From Ensifer sp. MPMI2T (GTDB lineage: Bacteria > Pseudomonadota > Alphaproteobacteria > Rhizobiales > Rhizobiaceae): a DNA stretch of 43,814 nt. The stretch is from the NCBI RefSeq assembly GCF_004827385.1, contig NZ_SRXN01000045.1:1-43814 (forward strand). Direction: 5' to 3'. The stretch's first letter is position 1; each line of letters starts with the position of its first letter. The translations under genes and the position numbers were made by a program. The notes beneath the pieces are model-generated. The model ran no database searches. It was not told the origin of the DNA and was given only the letters and a program-made list of their open reading frames with translations. Shown here piece after piece: positions 16,367 through 25,603 of the stretch.

Positions 16367-16597
16367 TCACGCTCGATCACCCGTTTGAAGGGTGAGTCGC
16401 GTTGACGCACCGCACTGCACTCTATTCTTTCGGTCCCACGCATCAAGCTCGTCCACTGGGTAGAGGACGGCCTTTCCGACCTTTACAAACGACGGCCCAA
16501 TGCGCATCGCGCGCCAATTTCGCAGCGTGCCAATTGAGATGCCACCGCGATAACGATCTGCTACCTCTTCGGGGGTAAGAAATTTGCTGTCCGGCAT
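16367..16597 (-). CDS. Excisionase/AlpA-like helix-turn-helix protein
   Basis: A 76-residue protein with the MerR-like HTH_17 pattern: FLTPEEVADRY, SIGTLRNWRAMRIGPSFVKVGKAVLYPVDEL read in two parts, then DAWDRKNRV. This is the form of phage and island excisionases and of plasmid helix-turn-helix adaptors. The start at 16597 is chosen because AAGGAGAC precedes it at good spacing; an upstream ATG at 16630 has none. No integrase is nearby. It sits between a truncated IS and a LysR gene, so it may be the last survivor of an integrated element or part of a small regulatory unit. The family is fairly secure; the role is unknown. Confidence 0.7.
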   Translation of the reverse strand: MPDSKFLTPEEVADRYRGGISIGTLRNWRAMRIGPSFVKVGKAVLYPVDELDAWDRKNRVQCGASTRLTLQTGDRA

Positions 16598-16824
16598 TGT
16601 GTCTCCTTGGGCCATAAAGGCTTTCCGCATCCATAACGATCATCTGGGAGCTACCAGTGATCTGCGTGCTCACGCAGTCGCACGGATATGAATGCTACTG
16701 GGGCTCCCCGGAGAAAAGGCACCTAGGCCGAGCAGGCGGTGATTGCGTACAAACGGCGGCAAATCGGACGGTCTATTGAGCATCTACCCCGTGCAGGTAC
16801 TGTGAAGCTCACCAGGTTCGTTGA
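16598..16824. other. Non-coding gap, no feature recognised
   Basis: This stretch holds the promoter side of the excisionase-like gene and the region after the LysR stop. I see no tRNA, no clear attachment-site repeat and no terminator-like stem with a T-run. Confidence 0.4.
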
Positions 16825-17715
16825 TCACGCTCTTTCGGCGAATATCCGGACCAGCCAATCGATGAAGACGCGCACCCGCGGCGAAAGCTGCCGGCTGCGC
16901 GGATATAGCAGGGAGACCGGCGTCTTGGTCGGCGGGAAAGCGGAGAGCACCTCGACCAGCGTACCGGCCGCGAGATCGTCTGTTGCGTGATAGCGCGGGA
17001 TCTGGATCAGGCCGAGCCCCAGCCGAGCGGTGGAAATATAACTTTCCGCCGCGTTGACGGTCACGGTGGCGGGAAGGACGATATTGCGCACAGTGCCGTC
17101 TACGGTGAACTCCAGTGGAAGGGCTGCGATGCTGCCGGTCGCGCGGAAACCGACCATTCGGTGGCCGTCGAGCCTTTCCGGGTGCTCGGGCAGGCCGAAT
17201 TTTTCGATGTAGCCGGGTGAAGCGAGCGTCACCTCGTCCAGCATGGTGACACGCCGGGCGATCAGATCGCTGTCCTGCGGCGTGCCGACCCGCAGCACGC
17301 AGTCTATGCCCTCGCGCACGAGATCGACCAGCCGGTCGCCCTCGCTCATGTAGAATTCGATCTCCGGATAGGTTTCGAGGAAGGACGGTAGGTTGGGCAG
17401 CACGAAATGCCTGGCGAGCGTGCCGTGCACGTCGACGCGCAGCAGCCCCTTCGGCTTGACGCCGGCGAACGCGCCTTCCGCATCTTCGATATCGGCGAGG
17501 ATCGAAAGGCAACGCTGGTAGTAGGCCTCGCCGTCCAGCGTCGGGCTGACATGCCGCGTGGTCCGGAGCAGTAGGCGCACGCCGAGACGGGCTTCCAGCT
17601 CCTTGATCGCATCGCTCACCGTCGAGCGCGGCAGGCCCGTATCCTCGGCCGCCAGCGTGAAGCTCCGGCGCTCGACCACGCGGGTGAAGACATGCATGGC
17701 GTCAAATCGGTCCAT
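16825..17715 (-). CDS. LysR-family regulator
   Basis: A 296-residue regulator. The winged HTH is at about 1-60: MDRFDAMHVFTRVVERRSF, AAEDTGLPRSTVSDAIKELE, LGVRLLLRTTRHVSPTLDG. The LysR substrate domain follows (GLLRVDVHGTLARHFVLP, EFYMSEGDRLVDLVREGIDC, VGFRATGSI). This is the subgroup of LysR proteins that begin MDRFxAMxVF. The ATG at 17715 is preferred to one 24 codons upstream because it fits the family start exactly and leaves a normal divergent promoter of about 120 bp. It diverges from two consecutive SDR genes, which it most likely controls. The effector is unknown. Confidence 0.9.
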   Translation of the reverse strand: MDRFDAMHVFTRVVERRSFTLAAEDTGLPRSTVSDAIKELEARLGVRLLLRTTRHVSPTLDGEAYYQRCLSILADIEDAEGAFAGVKPKGLLRVDVHGTLARHFVLPNLPSFLETYPEIEFYMSEGDRLVDLVREGIDCVLRVGTPQDSDLIARRVTMLDEVTLASPGYIEKFGLPEHPERLDGHRMVGFRATGSIAALPLEFTVDGTVRNIVLPATVTVNAAESYISTARLGLGLIQIPRYHATDDLAAGTLVEVLSAFPPTKTPVSLLYPRSRQLSPRVRVFIDWLVRIFAERA

Positions 17716-17837
17716 GATTTTTTGTTCGCGATCCTCGGATAGTGTTGGCGAAGAATGCCTGATTATCCGCCGAACGGAAAGCGCCATCTTCTCCCCATCC
17801 GAAACGCGCTGCGGCGCGAAAAACGAAGGAGAAGAAA

Positions 17838-18578
17838 ATGCCAGCCAATCAGAACAAGGTCGCCATCGTCACCGGCGCTTCCCGCGGCATCGGCGCTGCG
17901 ATCGGCGAGCGTCTCGGCAGGGACGGCTTCACCGTGGTCGTGAACTACGCGGGCAATGCCGCCGCGGCCAATGAAGTCGTCCGTAAGATCGAAGCTGCCG
18001 GCGGCAAAGCCGTCACTGCTCAGGCCGACGTTGCCGATGCGGATGCCGTCCGCCGCATGTTCGACAGCGCCGAGACCGCGTTCGGCGGCGTCGACGTGCT
18101 CGTCAACAATGCCGGCATCATGATGCTGTCGGCGCTTGCCAGCGCCGACGACGCCAATTTCGACCGTCAGGTCGCCGTCAACCTCAAGGGCACGTTTAAC
18201 ATGCTACGCGAGGCTGCGAAGCGGCTGCGCGATGGTGGCCGCGTCATCAACTTCTCGACCACGGTCGTCGGCCTGAAGCTGGAAACCTACGGCGTCTATG
18301 CCGCAACCAAGGCTGCCGTCGAAACCATGACGGCGATCATGGCCAAGGAGATGCGCGGCCGCTACATCACGGTCAACGCGGTCGCCCCCGGCCCGACGGC
18401 CACCGACCTCTTCCTGAACGGCAAGTCGGACGAGCTGATCGAGCGCATGGCGAAGATGAACCCGCTGGAACGTCTCGGCACGCCGGAAGACATCGCCGCC
18501 GCCGTCGCCTTCCTTGCCGGTCCCGATGGCGGCTGGATCAACGGCCAGACGCTGCGCGCCAATGGCGGCGTGATCTGA
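17838..18578 (+). CDS. Short-chain dehydrogenase/reductase (classical SDR)
   Basis: A 246-residue NAD(P)-dependent oxidoreductase. The cofactor site is TGASRGIG (about 13-20), NNAG follows at about 91-94, and the catalytic set is Ser in NFSTTVV and Tyr/Lys in YAATKAA. The C-terminal GPDGGWINGQTLRANGGVI is typical of FabG-like SDRs. Arg and Asn residues after the first strand (VVVNYAGNA) suggest NADP preference. GAAGGAG lies just upstream of the ATG. It is the first gene of a LysR-divergent pair with the SDR at 18652. The substrate cannot be read from sequence. Confidence 0.9.
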   Translation: MPANQNKVAIVTGASRGIGAAIGERLGRDGFTVVVNYAGNAAAANEVVRKIEAAGGKAVTAQADVADADAVRRMFDSAETAFGGVDVLVNNAGIMMLSALASADDANFDRQVAVNLKGTFNMLREAAKRLRDGGRVINFSTTVVGLKLETYGVYAATKAAVETMTAIMAKEMRGRYITVNAVAPGPTATDLFLNGKSDELIERMAKMNPLERLGTPEDIAAAVAFLAGPDGGWINGQTLRANGGVI

Positions 18579-18651
18579 CGCAAGCTGGCGGCGGCCAAGT
18601 CGCCGCCCTCCCAGACTTTCCATCACCCCAGAACCCGCACCGAGAAGGATC

Positions 18652-19560
18652 ATGCTCATGAGCAAGCAAGTCATCGTTATCACCGGCGCATCGAGCGGCT
18701 TCGGCGCGCTCACCGCCCGCGCGCTCGCAAAGGCCGGCCACACCGTCTATGCCGGCATCCGAGCCACTCAGACCCGCAATGCCCAGGCCGTCGCCGATGC
18801 CGCGGCCTTCGCAAAGGAAAACGGCGCCGATCTGCGCACCGTCGAACTGGATGTCGCGAATGACGGTTCCGTCGAGGCCGGTATCGCCAAGGTCATCGCC
18901 GACGAAGGCCGCATCGACGTCATCGTCCACAATGCCGGCCACATGTCCTTCGGTCCGGCCGAAGCCTTCACGCCGGAGCAGTTCGCCGAGCTCTACGACA
19001 TCAACGTGCTCTCCACCCAGCGCGTTAACCGCACGGTCCTGCCGCATATGCGCAAGGCAGGAAGGGGCCTCGTCGTCTGGGTTTCCTCCTCCAGCACCCG
19101 TGGTGGCACGCCGCCCTACCTCTCGCCATATTTCGCCGCCAAGGCCGCGATGGATTCGCTGGCCGTCTCCTATGCCAGCGAACTGACGCGCTGGGGCATC
19201 GAGACGTCGATCATCGTTCCTGGCGCCTTCACAAAGGGCACCAACCACTTCGCCCATTCCGGCTCGCCGGCCGATACGGGCCGCGCGGCCGAATACAATG
19301 ACGGCCCCTATAAGGGCGTGGCGGAACAGGCGCTGCAAGGCCTTGCGTCGCTGGAGCCGGAGGATGCGGATGCATCGGAGGTCGCGGTCGCCATCGTCGA
19401 TGTCGTCGGGAAACCGTTCGGAAAGCGGCCGTTCAGGATCCACATCGACCCGTCACAAGACGGGGCGGAAATCGTCAACGGCGTCGCTGACCGCGTCCGG
19501 GCCGAACTCTTCCGCCGCATCGGCCTCGAAGACCTGTTGAAGCCGACCGTCATCGGTTGA
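18652..19560 (+). CDS. Short-chain dehydrogenase/reductase, longer form
   Basis: A 302-residue SDR. TGASSGFG marks the cofactor site, with F in place of the usual I. HNAG stands for NNAG, and catalytic Ser is in VSSSSTRGG with Tyr/Lys in YFAAKAA. The C-terminal tail (about 230-302) is longer than in FabG-like proteins and resembles SDRs acting on bulky substrates. ATG codons occur at 18652 and 18658 behind GAGAAGGA, and either may be used. It follows the 17838 SDR after 73 nt, probably in the same LysR-controlled transcript. The substrate is unknown. Confidence 0.88.
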   Translation: MLMSKQVIVITGASSGFGALTARALAKAGHTVYAGIRATQTRNAQAVADAAAFAKENGADLRTVELDVANDGSVEAGIAKVIADEGRIDVIVHNAGHMSFGPAEAFTPEQFAELYDINVLSTQRVNRTVLPHMRKAGRGLVVWVSSSSTRGGTPPYLSPYFAAKAAMDSLAVSYASELTRWGIETSIIVPGAFTKGTNHFAHSGSPADTGRAAEYNDGPYKGVAEQALQGLASLEPEDADASEVAVAIVDVVGKPFGKRPFRIHIDPSQDGAEIVNGVADRVRAELFRRIGLEDLLKPTVIG

Positions 19561-19709
19561 TCACGAGGGGTGGACTCTTACGCAGGCGTGCCAGGGGCAA
19601 ACGCAATCCGAACGATCACGGCTTGTGACGTGGGACTTCGGTGGTGGCCTCCTGGTAACGCCGTGCATGGAGGCTTTGGAAAGGCGGCTTCGTGTCGTGA
19701 TAGCGCAAT

Positions 19710-20750
19710 TCAGCGGCGGTAACTTGTGTGATCTGAACGTCCTCTCGTCAAAGCGAAATCGCGAGATCTCGCCAGAGCGAGTATCTTATGCAGATTTGGG
19801 TTGCGGTTAGAGGTTAGCCAAACGGCATTCCAAAGAAGGGGCTCATCGTCGGACAGCCGTCGCACCACAATGTCGGTTTCTCGTGCGCCAACGATTGCTT
19901 CACTCGTTATCATCACACCGAATCCGATGGACACTAGATGCAAAAGGTCCTCAGTTCCTAATTCGTGGATCGCGATGTCGGGATTAAAGCCGGGTCCTGC
20001 AAGATGCTTGATAATGTGCCTTTGAATCTCTGGACCCGGTCCATCGGCCGATACGAGAAAGCGTTGCCTCTTCAATTGTGACCAGGACACCATATCGGAT
20101 GCGCTGAGGGCGTGATTTCGCGGCATGGCGACCAATTTCTCTTCTGTCCAAAGAGATTGGCTCGATATGGCAGGGTGGTTGGGCTTACCCGTGACGAAGG
20201 CGATATCCGCTGTTCCGTTCAGGAGGCGAGCATAGTGATCGTCGTGAGTTCCTCTGTGCAACGTAATCCGAACGCCTGGGTATCGATCGGCATATCGGAA
20301 GAGCAGGTTTCGCAGCGAGCCTGCCGACAGTGACGCGATGATCCCGACGTGCAGTTCACCTCGCTCGGCACGCCGGACTGAGGAAGTCCTGGCCGCAGCG
20401 TCGGACAACAGCCTGAGCCCACGCTCCGCTTCGCGAAGAAATAGTCGCCCAGCGGCCGTCGGCCTACTGCCAGTGCGATGACGCACGAACAGATCGATGC
20501 CTAGCCGATCTTCAAGAGCCTGAATTCGGCGGCTGACCTCCGACTGCTGGACTCCCAGCGCCTCTGCAGCACGCCGAAAACTGCCGAGTTCGGCAGCCGC
20601 GATGGCATATTTGAAGTACCGCAGATCGTACAGGTGGTCAGGTGTGCGCGTGCCAATGCCGTCGTCGAGGTAACCTTCAGTCGAGCGCCACCCGTTCGAT
20701 CTTTCAAATCTGTGCGCCACCGCTGAGGAGCAGGTGCTGACCGCTGACAA
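19710..20750 (-). CDS. LysR-family regulator (start uncertain)
   Basis: The HTH begins around residue 43 of the longest frame: YFKYAIAAAELGSFRRAAEA, LGVQQSEVSRRIQALEDRLG, DLFVRHRTGSRPTAAG. A LysR effector domain follows (GELHVGIIASLSAG, YPGVRITLHRGTHDDHYARL, LVSIGFGVMITSEAIV). About 40 residues before the HTH are unusual for the family and overlap the upstream SDR by 47 nt, so the true start is probably downstream, at a GTG near 20717 or another non-ATG codon. It is the last of three leftward genes after two SDRs and may regulate them. The effector is unknown. Confidence 0.85.
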   Translation of the reverse strand: MSAVSTCSSAVAHRFERSNGWRSTEGYLDDGIGTRTPDHLYDLRYFKYAIAAAELGSFRRAAEALGVQQSEVSRRIQALEDRLGIDLFVRHRTGSRPTAAGRLFLREAERGLRLLSDAAARTSSVRRAERGELHVGIIASLSAGSLRNLLFRYADRYPGVRITLHRGTHDDHYARLLNGTADIAFVTGKPNHPAISSQSLWTEEKLVAMPRNHALSASDMVSWSQLKRQRFLVSADGPGPEIQRHIIKHLAGPGFNPDIAIHELGTEDLLHLVSIGFGVMITSEAIVGARETDIVVRRLSDDEPLLWNAVWLTSNRNPNLHKILALARSRDFALTRGRSDHTSYRR

Positions 20751-21453
20751 AGGCCGAGAGATCGCTCGCGAAATATTCGGCTGCGTTCGCGACGTCCTCC
20801 ACCGTCCCCATGCGTTTCATTGGACGAAAAGATGCCACCCATTCCCGCGTGCGCTGATCGGCACCGCCAGTGAAAACGCCGGCATTGTCGATCGTGGTCG
20901 GGATAATCGAATTCACCGTGACGCCGCGATGCCCCACCTCCTGTGCCAGTATCTCAACGAGATACCGCGGGGCCATCTTGCTGCCGCCATACAGCCCGCA
21001 CCCGGGCACCGGATGTTCGGTGGTGCTGGATCCGATATAGATGATCCGGCCGTTGTCCACGACATGCCTGGCCGCGCGCTGCAGCGTGAAGAATGCGGCT
21101 TTGGTGTTGATTGCGAACAGCCGATCGAACTGCTCTTCCGTGAAATCGAGTGCGGGCAGATCCACGATTTCCATGCCAGCGTTTGCGACCATGATGTCAA
21201 GTTTCTTGAAACCGTTCAAAGCCGCCGAGAACAACTGATCGATTTCAGCGATTTTGGTCACATCCGCCTTGATTGAGATCGCCTGGGCGCCACTCGCCTT
21301 GATATTTTCGACGGTCTGCTTGGCGTTTGCTTCATCGGACGAGTAATTGACGATGACAGTCGCGCCGAGCGAGCCGAGGCGTTCTGCAATCGCTTTACCA
21401 AGCCCGCGTGCGGATCCGGTCACCAGTGCGACCTTATTGGTGAGATTGGTCAA
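20704..21453 (-). CDS. Short-chain dehydrogenase/reductase (FabG-like)
   Basis: A 249-residue classical SDR. The cofactor site is TGSARGLG, then VNYSSDE, ANAG in VANAGMEI, and catalytic Ser in IYIGSSTTEH with Tyr/Lys in YGGSKMA. The C-terminal end SDLSAFVSGQHLLLSGGAQI is typical. The preceding gap of 88 nt from the 22285 SDR contains AAAGGA close to the ATG. It is probably co-transcribed with that gene from a promoter carrying twin-box module A. The substrate cannot be assigned. Confidence 0.9.
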   Translation of the reverse strand: MTNLTNKVALVTGSARGLGKAIAERLGSLGATVIVNYSSDEANAKQTVENIKASGAQAISIKADVTKIAEIDQLFSAALNGFKKLDIMVANAGMEIVDLPALDFTEEQFDRLFAINTKAAFFTLQRAARHVVDNGRIIYIGSSTTEHPVPGCGLYGGSKMAPRYLVEILAQEVGHRGVTVNSIIPTTIDNAGVFTGGADQRTREWVASFRPMKRMGTVEDVANAAEYFASDLSAFVSGQHLLLSGGAQI

Positions 21454-21541
21454 GAGAAAAAAATCCTTTCAAATATTGGGTCCGTTGGCGCCCGAACGGC
21501 GCCAGCGGTGCCGGGGCGTGGTCGCCGTTCTCGACAGGCAA

Positions 21542-22285
21542 TCAGCCGTTGACGCGCGCGAAAGCCGCAGCGTAGCGGTCTTCGCGTTCGGCCCAGCGCT
21601 GGAAGAAGACGCGTTGGACAAGAATCTCATCGGCATCAGGCTTCTCTTCAAGGAGTGCCATGGTTTCGGAGATGTAGTCGGCGAGCGGCATGGCGTTGGG
21701 ATCTGCGGCCTGGGCGGGGCCCATGAGCTCGGTCTGGAGATACGGCGGCACCAGTTCGATGACTTGAATGGGTGTGTCTCTCAACTGCACCCGAAGCGTC
21801 TGGGAATAGGAATGGATCGCGGCTTTGGTCGCGCAGTAGGTCGGTGCAAGCGCGCGCGGTACGAATGCTAGACCGGACGAGACCGTGAGGATGGCGGCAT
21901 TCGGCCGGGTCAGCAAATGCGGTAGAAGCGCTGCGGTCAGGCGAATCGGACCAAGCAGATTGGTGGAGATCGTGGCTTCGGCGGTGTCGGTATCGCCGGA
22001 TTTCAGATCCTCCGCCCTCATGATGCCGGCATTGTTGATGAGCACGTTCAGCGAAGGCAGATCGCTTGTAATCCGCTTTGTGACGGCCTTGATTGCTGCC
22101 GGATCATCGACGTCAAGCTCGAGAGCTTCAATCCCGGGATTGGCCCTTACAATCGCGTCAAGCTTGGCCGTGTCGCGGCCGGTGACGATGACCTTGTTGC
22201 CTCTGGCGTGAAAGGCCTCGGCAAGGCCGCGGCCAATCCCGCTGCCGCCTCCAGTGATGAGAATTGTGTTGCCGGTAATCTGCAT
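21542..22285 (-). CDS. Short-chain dehydrogenase/reductase (DltE-like)
   Basis: A 247-residue SDR. ITGGGSGIGRGLAEAFHARG opens the cofactor domain, with VIVTGRD for the cofactor ribose, NNAG at about 86-89, and VSSGLAF plus YCATKAA for Ser, Tyr and Lys. The block IQVIELVPPYLQTELMG and the short C-terminus place it near the DltE/YdfG-like group (COG3967). It is the first gene of the leftward set. Its promoter side holds twin-box module A, with the first box 73 bp from the ATG, and it diverges from an AraC_N regulator. It is therefore a likely direct target of that regulator. Confidence 0.9.
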   Translation of the reverse strand: MQITGNTILITGGGSGIGRGLAEAFHARGNKVIVTGRDTAKLDAIVRANPGIEALELDVDDPAAIKAVTKRITSDLPSLNVLINNAGIMRAEDLKSGDTDTAEATISTNLLGPIRLTAALLPHLLTRPNAAILTVSSGLAFVPRALAPTYCATKAAIHSYSQTLRVQLRDTPIQVIELVPPYLQTELMGPAQAADPNAMPLADYISETMALLEEKPDADEILVQRVFFQRWAEREDRYAAAFARVNG

Positions 22286-22333
22286 GGTTCACTCCTAGTT
22301 TGGAGCAAGAGATAGCCGGCGGCGGCTTGCATT

Positions 22334-22438
22334 GCCTGCCTCATCCTTCAAAAGATATGCCTATTCCTCCGAGAGTGCCCATGCGCCTCCTTGCCTAATG
22401 AGCAGGTTCGCCATACAAATCTGCCTGTTTCTAGCTGG
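22334..22438. promoter_or_regulatory. Twin-box regulatory module, copy A
   Basis: GCCTGCCTCAT begins at 22334, the conserved TTCAAAAGA follows, then box 1 TGCCTATTCCT (22358-22368) and box 2 TGCCTGTTTCT (22422-22432). The starts are 64 bp apart. The same arrangement occurs at 26611 and 28095. It lies between the DltE-like SDR (leftward) and the AraC_N regulator (rightward), with box 2 only 14 nt from the regulator's GTG. Binding by an AraC-family protein is inferred from location. Confidence 0.7.
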
Positions 22439-22446
22439 AGCCAGCG

Positions 22447-23379
22447 GTGTTTGCCGAAAACTTGACGCAGCGCGTCCTCAACTACGCCGATCGGCAATCT
22501 GTGGGGATCGAGCCGTACTACACGGAGATCCCCGGCCTGAGCGTCGTGCGCCATTTCCGGCCGACCGACCTCATGCCTGTGCTCTATCGGCCAATCTTCT
22601 GCCTGGTGCTGCAGGGGGCCAAGCAGACTTGCTTGGGGGACGAGATAATCACGTTCGTGCAGCGGAGGTCAGTCATTGTCGGCCTCGAACTGCCCACGTT
22701 TGCGAGGGTCGTCGAAGCGTCAAGGGATCGGCCCTACGTGGCAGTGGCCCTGCAGATCGATATGACGCTGATCAAAGAACTCGCTGCTGAGGTCGATGCG
22801 ATCGGTGATGACGATGGGCGTGCCAGTGCGATTGCTGCGGGAGAAGCTGACGACGCGGTTGTGAATGCCATGGACCGCCTTTTTGGGCTTGTTGATAAGC
22901 CCGCTGCGGTTGCGGTCCTCCGCCCATTGATCATGCGCGAGATTCATTTCTGGCTTCTGTCAGCGAGTCATGGCGGCTTGCTTCGTCAACTCGTTCGGAC
23001 GAATAGTAATGTTGCTCGGATATCCGAAGTCATCGTTCACATCAGGCGCAATTACGCCGAAGCCTTGCGGGTTCCAGAGCTTGCGCGATCGGTGGGGATG
23101 AGTGAGTCGGCCTTTCACCAACACTTCAAGGCCGTATGCGGGACCACGCCTCTTCAGTTTCAAAAGCGGCTGCGCCTCATAGAGGCGCGGCGCCTGATGA
23201 TATCAGAAGGTCAATCGGTTTCGTCGGCCGCGGCGGCGGTCGGGTATGAGAGCCCGACCCAGTTCAGCCGCGAGTTTGCCCGTATGTTCGGATCGTCGCC
23301 ACGAGAACATCGACATGCCGCCGCAAGCGGACAAGGCAACGACGCACGATTTGCCGTTCCAGCCTATATGGACGGTTAG
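22447..23379 (+). CDS. AraC-family regulator with AraC_N domain
   Basis: A 310-residue regulator starting with GTG. Residues about 20-175 form the AraC_N sensory domain (IPGLSVVRHFRPTDLMPVLY, PIFCLVLQGAKQTCLGDEII, MREIHFWLLSASHGGLLRQL). Residues about 200-295 carry two HTH motifs: LRVPELARSVGMSESAFHQH followed by FKAVCGTTPLQFQKRLRLIEARRLM, then AAAAVGYESPTQFSREFARMFG. Proteins of this build usually activate nearby SDR, oxidoreductase or transport genes. Its own start lies against twin-box module A, so autoregulation is likely. The other copies of the module, at the cytochrome c and GlxA regions, may be further targets. Confidence 0.92.
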   Translation: MFAENLTQRVLNYADRQSVGIEPYYTEIPGLSVVRHFRPTDLMPVLYRPIFCLVLQGAKQTCLGDEIITFVQRRSVIVGLELPTFARVVEASRDRPYVAVALQIDMTLIKELAAEVDAIGDDDGRASAIAAGEADDAVVNAMDRLFGLVDKPAAVAVLRPLIMREIHFWLLSASHGGLLRQLVRTNSNVARISEVIVHIRRNYAEALRVPELARSVGMSESAFHQHFKAVCGTTPLQFQKRLRLIEARRLMISEGQSVSSAAAAVGYESPTQFSREFARMFGSSPREHRHAAASGQGNDARFAVPAYMDG

Positions 23380-23411
23380 TGAAACCTCCCCGACAAGGGG
23401 AGCGCGCAAAC

Positions 23412-25601
23412 TCAGCTTCGCACTTGGCCGAAAGGCATCTGACGCTGCCGGCGGCCGGTTAGGGCAAAGATGGCATTGGCTACCGCCGCGCCGGTCATCG
23501 GAACGCCGATCTCGCCCGCGCCCGTGGGCGCAGCACCGGATTCGACGATCTGCACCTCGATTTGCGGTATGTCGCCGATGCGCAACGGCTCGTAGTCGTA
23601 GAAGTTGCTTTGCTGGACTTCGCCGCCCGCGATGGTGATGCGCTCTTGCAAGAGCCCCGATAGTCCAAAGATGATACCGCCCTCGACCTGCGCCAACAGG
23701 TTATTGGGGTGAACCGCGACGCCCGGATCGACCGCGGCCCAGAAGCGATGCACCCGAACCCGACCCTCGCCGTCAACTGAGACTTCAGCGACGCCCGCCG
23801 CGCGGGTTTCCTTGTACCCCGCGAATGAGAGGCCGTGTGCCCTCCCTTGAGGGGCCGTGCCGAACTTTGATATGGCGACCACGGCGTCGAGCACGCGCAA
23901 GCCGCGTTCGTTGTTCCTCAACAGGCGACGACGGAAGGCCACCGGATCGGCGTTGGCCGCCGCCGCCAGCTCGTCAATGAAGCACTCCCGCGCGAACATG
24001 TTCGGACCCCAGCCAATGCCGCGCCATGCCGCGACCCGCGTGCGGCGATCGGCAATGACATGCTCAGCAATGAGGTTCGGGATCGCGTAATCCGCGCTTT
24101 CCGCGCCTTCCATGACGAGGAAGTCCCGGTTATTTGCCTTCGCCCAGTTGTCCGGCATGGCGAAAGCCAGGATCGACGCGCTGACGACGCGATGACGCCA
24201 GGCCGTCACGTCACCATTGCTGTCGAGGGCTGCCTCGAGCCGATGGGCTGTGGCAGGGCGGAACCAGCCGTTCTTAACGTCGTCCTCCCTGGTCCACATC
24301 AGCTTGACCGGCCGTTTGAGCTGCTTCGAGATAAGGAGCGCGTCGCGCAGCAGATCGCGCGCAAAGAAGGTGCGGCGGCCAAATCCGCCACCCATCTGCA
24401 TGGCATGAAAGCGGATGCGATCAGGGGTCGTTTGCAGCACGGCCGCCGCGATCCCGATGGAAACGGTCTGGCTCTGCGTGCCAAGCCATACCTCGGCGCC
24501 CTTGCCGTCCGCATCAACGGCGGCAACCGCCGCGAGCGGCTCCATCTGCGCATGATAGACATATTCGGTGCTGTAATCGGCGCTGATGACGCGAGCGCTC
24601 GAACGCAGGGCGGCGCGGGCATCGCCCCGGGTTTCCCATGGGAATGCTTCGCGAGCTGGATCCGCAGCAGCGGCGGCAAGCTCTTTCAGCTCCGCCGCGC
24701 TGTCCGTCGATCGGAACGGAGACGTGTTGCTCCACTCCACCTTCAGCAGCTCGCGTGCGGCGAGCGCCGCTTCCCAGGTCTCTGCCACCACAGCGACGGC
24801 ATTGCGCAGGGGGATGATGTCAACCACGCCCGGAACCGCGCGCGCGTCCGTGTCGGTCGTGACGGTCGGGGTTTCGCCCTCGACCGGCGCGAGGAGTTGG
24901 GCTGCGTAGACCATGCCCGGCAAGCGGACATCGATCGAATAGGTGATTGCGCCGCGTGCCTTTTCGGGGACATCGAGGCGGCCCACATCGCTGCCGATCA
25001 AGCGCCATTGCTCACGAGGTTTCAGGTCGGCGTCGGTGATCGCGGGAACGTCGGTGACGAGCTGGGGGAGAGCCACGACTTCACCGAAGCTCATCCGGCG
25101 CCGGCTTCGACCGTGAACGACAAAGCCCGGCTCTGTGGTCACTTCGCCGACAGGGACGCGCCATGACGCCGCGGCGGAATGGACAAGGACCCGGCGGGCG
25201 GTTGCGCCGGCACGGCGCATCCGATCGAAATAGCCGGCGATCGAGAGGCTTCCGGCCGTGTAGAGAATATTGTTGATCAGCGGGTTGCCGAAGGTTGCGG
25301 GCGGTCCCTGATCGACCTGCAGGGCATCGACCATCGACCAATCGGCGTCCAGTTCCTCGGCGAGGACGAGTGGCAGCGAGGTTGAAACCCCTTGGCCCAT
25401 TTCTCCGGAGGTGTAGCGGATCGCCACGCGGCCGTTGCGGGCAATGCTCACCCACGCATTGATCTCCGAGCGGCCGAGGTCCTGAGCCTCGGCCGCGTCG
25501 CGAAAGACGGAGACTAGGCCGCCACCGAGGACGGCGACGCTGAGAGCGCCCGAGGTGGCGAGAAAGGCGCGACGGGAGAGGTTCGGCTTATGATAGGTCA
25601 T
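23412..25601 (-). CDS. Molybdopterin-dependent aldehyde/isoquinoline oxidoreductase, large subunit
   Basis: A 729-residue xanthine-oxidase-family subunit of the IorB type. The N-terminus has a Tat export signal, SRRAFLATSGALSVAVLGGG, so the enzyme works in the periplasm. MoCo-binding blocks include TSGEMGQGVSTSLPLVLAEE, MQMGGGFGRRTFFARD and AWRGIGWGPNMFARECFIDE. The catalytic glutamate is in GAGEIGVPMTGAAVANAIFA. The start at 25601 is chosen because GGAGGG lies just upstream and the small-subunit TGA is 2 nt away; an upstream ATG at 25661 has no such support. Family members hydroxylate N-heterocycles or oxidise aldehydes. No XdhC/MocA maturation gene is in view. The exact substrate is unknown. 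Confidence 0.93.
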   Translation of the reverse strand: MTYHKPNLSRRAFLATSGALSVAVLGGGLVSVFRDAAEAQDLGRSEINAWVSIARNGRVAIRYTSGEMGQGVSTSLPLVLAEELDADWSMVDALQVDQGPPATFGNPLINNILYTAGSLSIAGYFDRMRRAGATARRVLVHSAAASWRVPVGEVTTEPGFVVHGRSRRRMSFGEVVALPQLVTDVPAITDADLKPREQWRLIGSDVGRLDVPEKARGAITYSIDVRLPGMVYAAQLLAPVEGETPTVTTDTDARAVPGVVDIIPLRNAVAVVAETWEAALAARELLKVEWSNTSPFRSTDSAAELKELAAAAADPAREAFPWETRGDARAALRSSARVISADYSTEYVYHAQMEPLAAVAAVDADGKGAEVWLGTQSQTVSIGIAAAVLQTTPDRIRFHAMQMGGGFGRRTFFARDLLRDALLISKQLKRPVKLMWTREDDVKNGWFRPATAHRLEAALDSNGDVTAWRHRVVSASILAFAMPDNWAKANNRDFLVMEGAESADYAIPNLIAEHVIADRRTRVAAWRGIGWGPNMFARECFIDELAAAANADPVAFRRRLLRNNERGLRVLDAVVAISKFGTAPQGRAHGLSFAGYKETRAAGVAEVSVDGEGRVRVHRFWAAVDPGVAVHPNNLLAQVEGGIIFGLSGLLQERITIAGGEVQQSNFYDYEPLRIGDIPQIEVQIVESGAAPTGAGEIGVPMTGAAVANAIFALTGRRQRQMPFGQVRS

Positions 25602-25603
25602 CG

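Noticed and set aside
24060..25166. A plus-strand open frame of 368 codons opposite the molybdenum hydroxylase
   Set aside because: It shows no motif and no ribosome binding site, and the minus-strand gene carries the complete MoCo signature and Tat signal.
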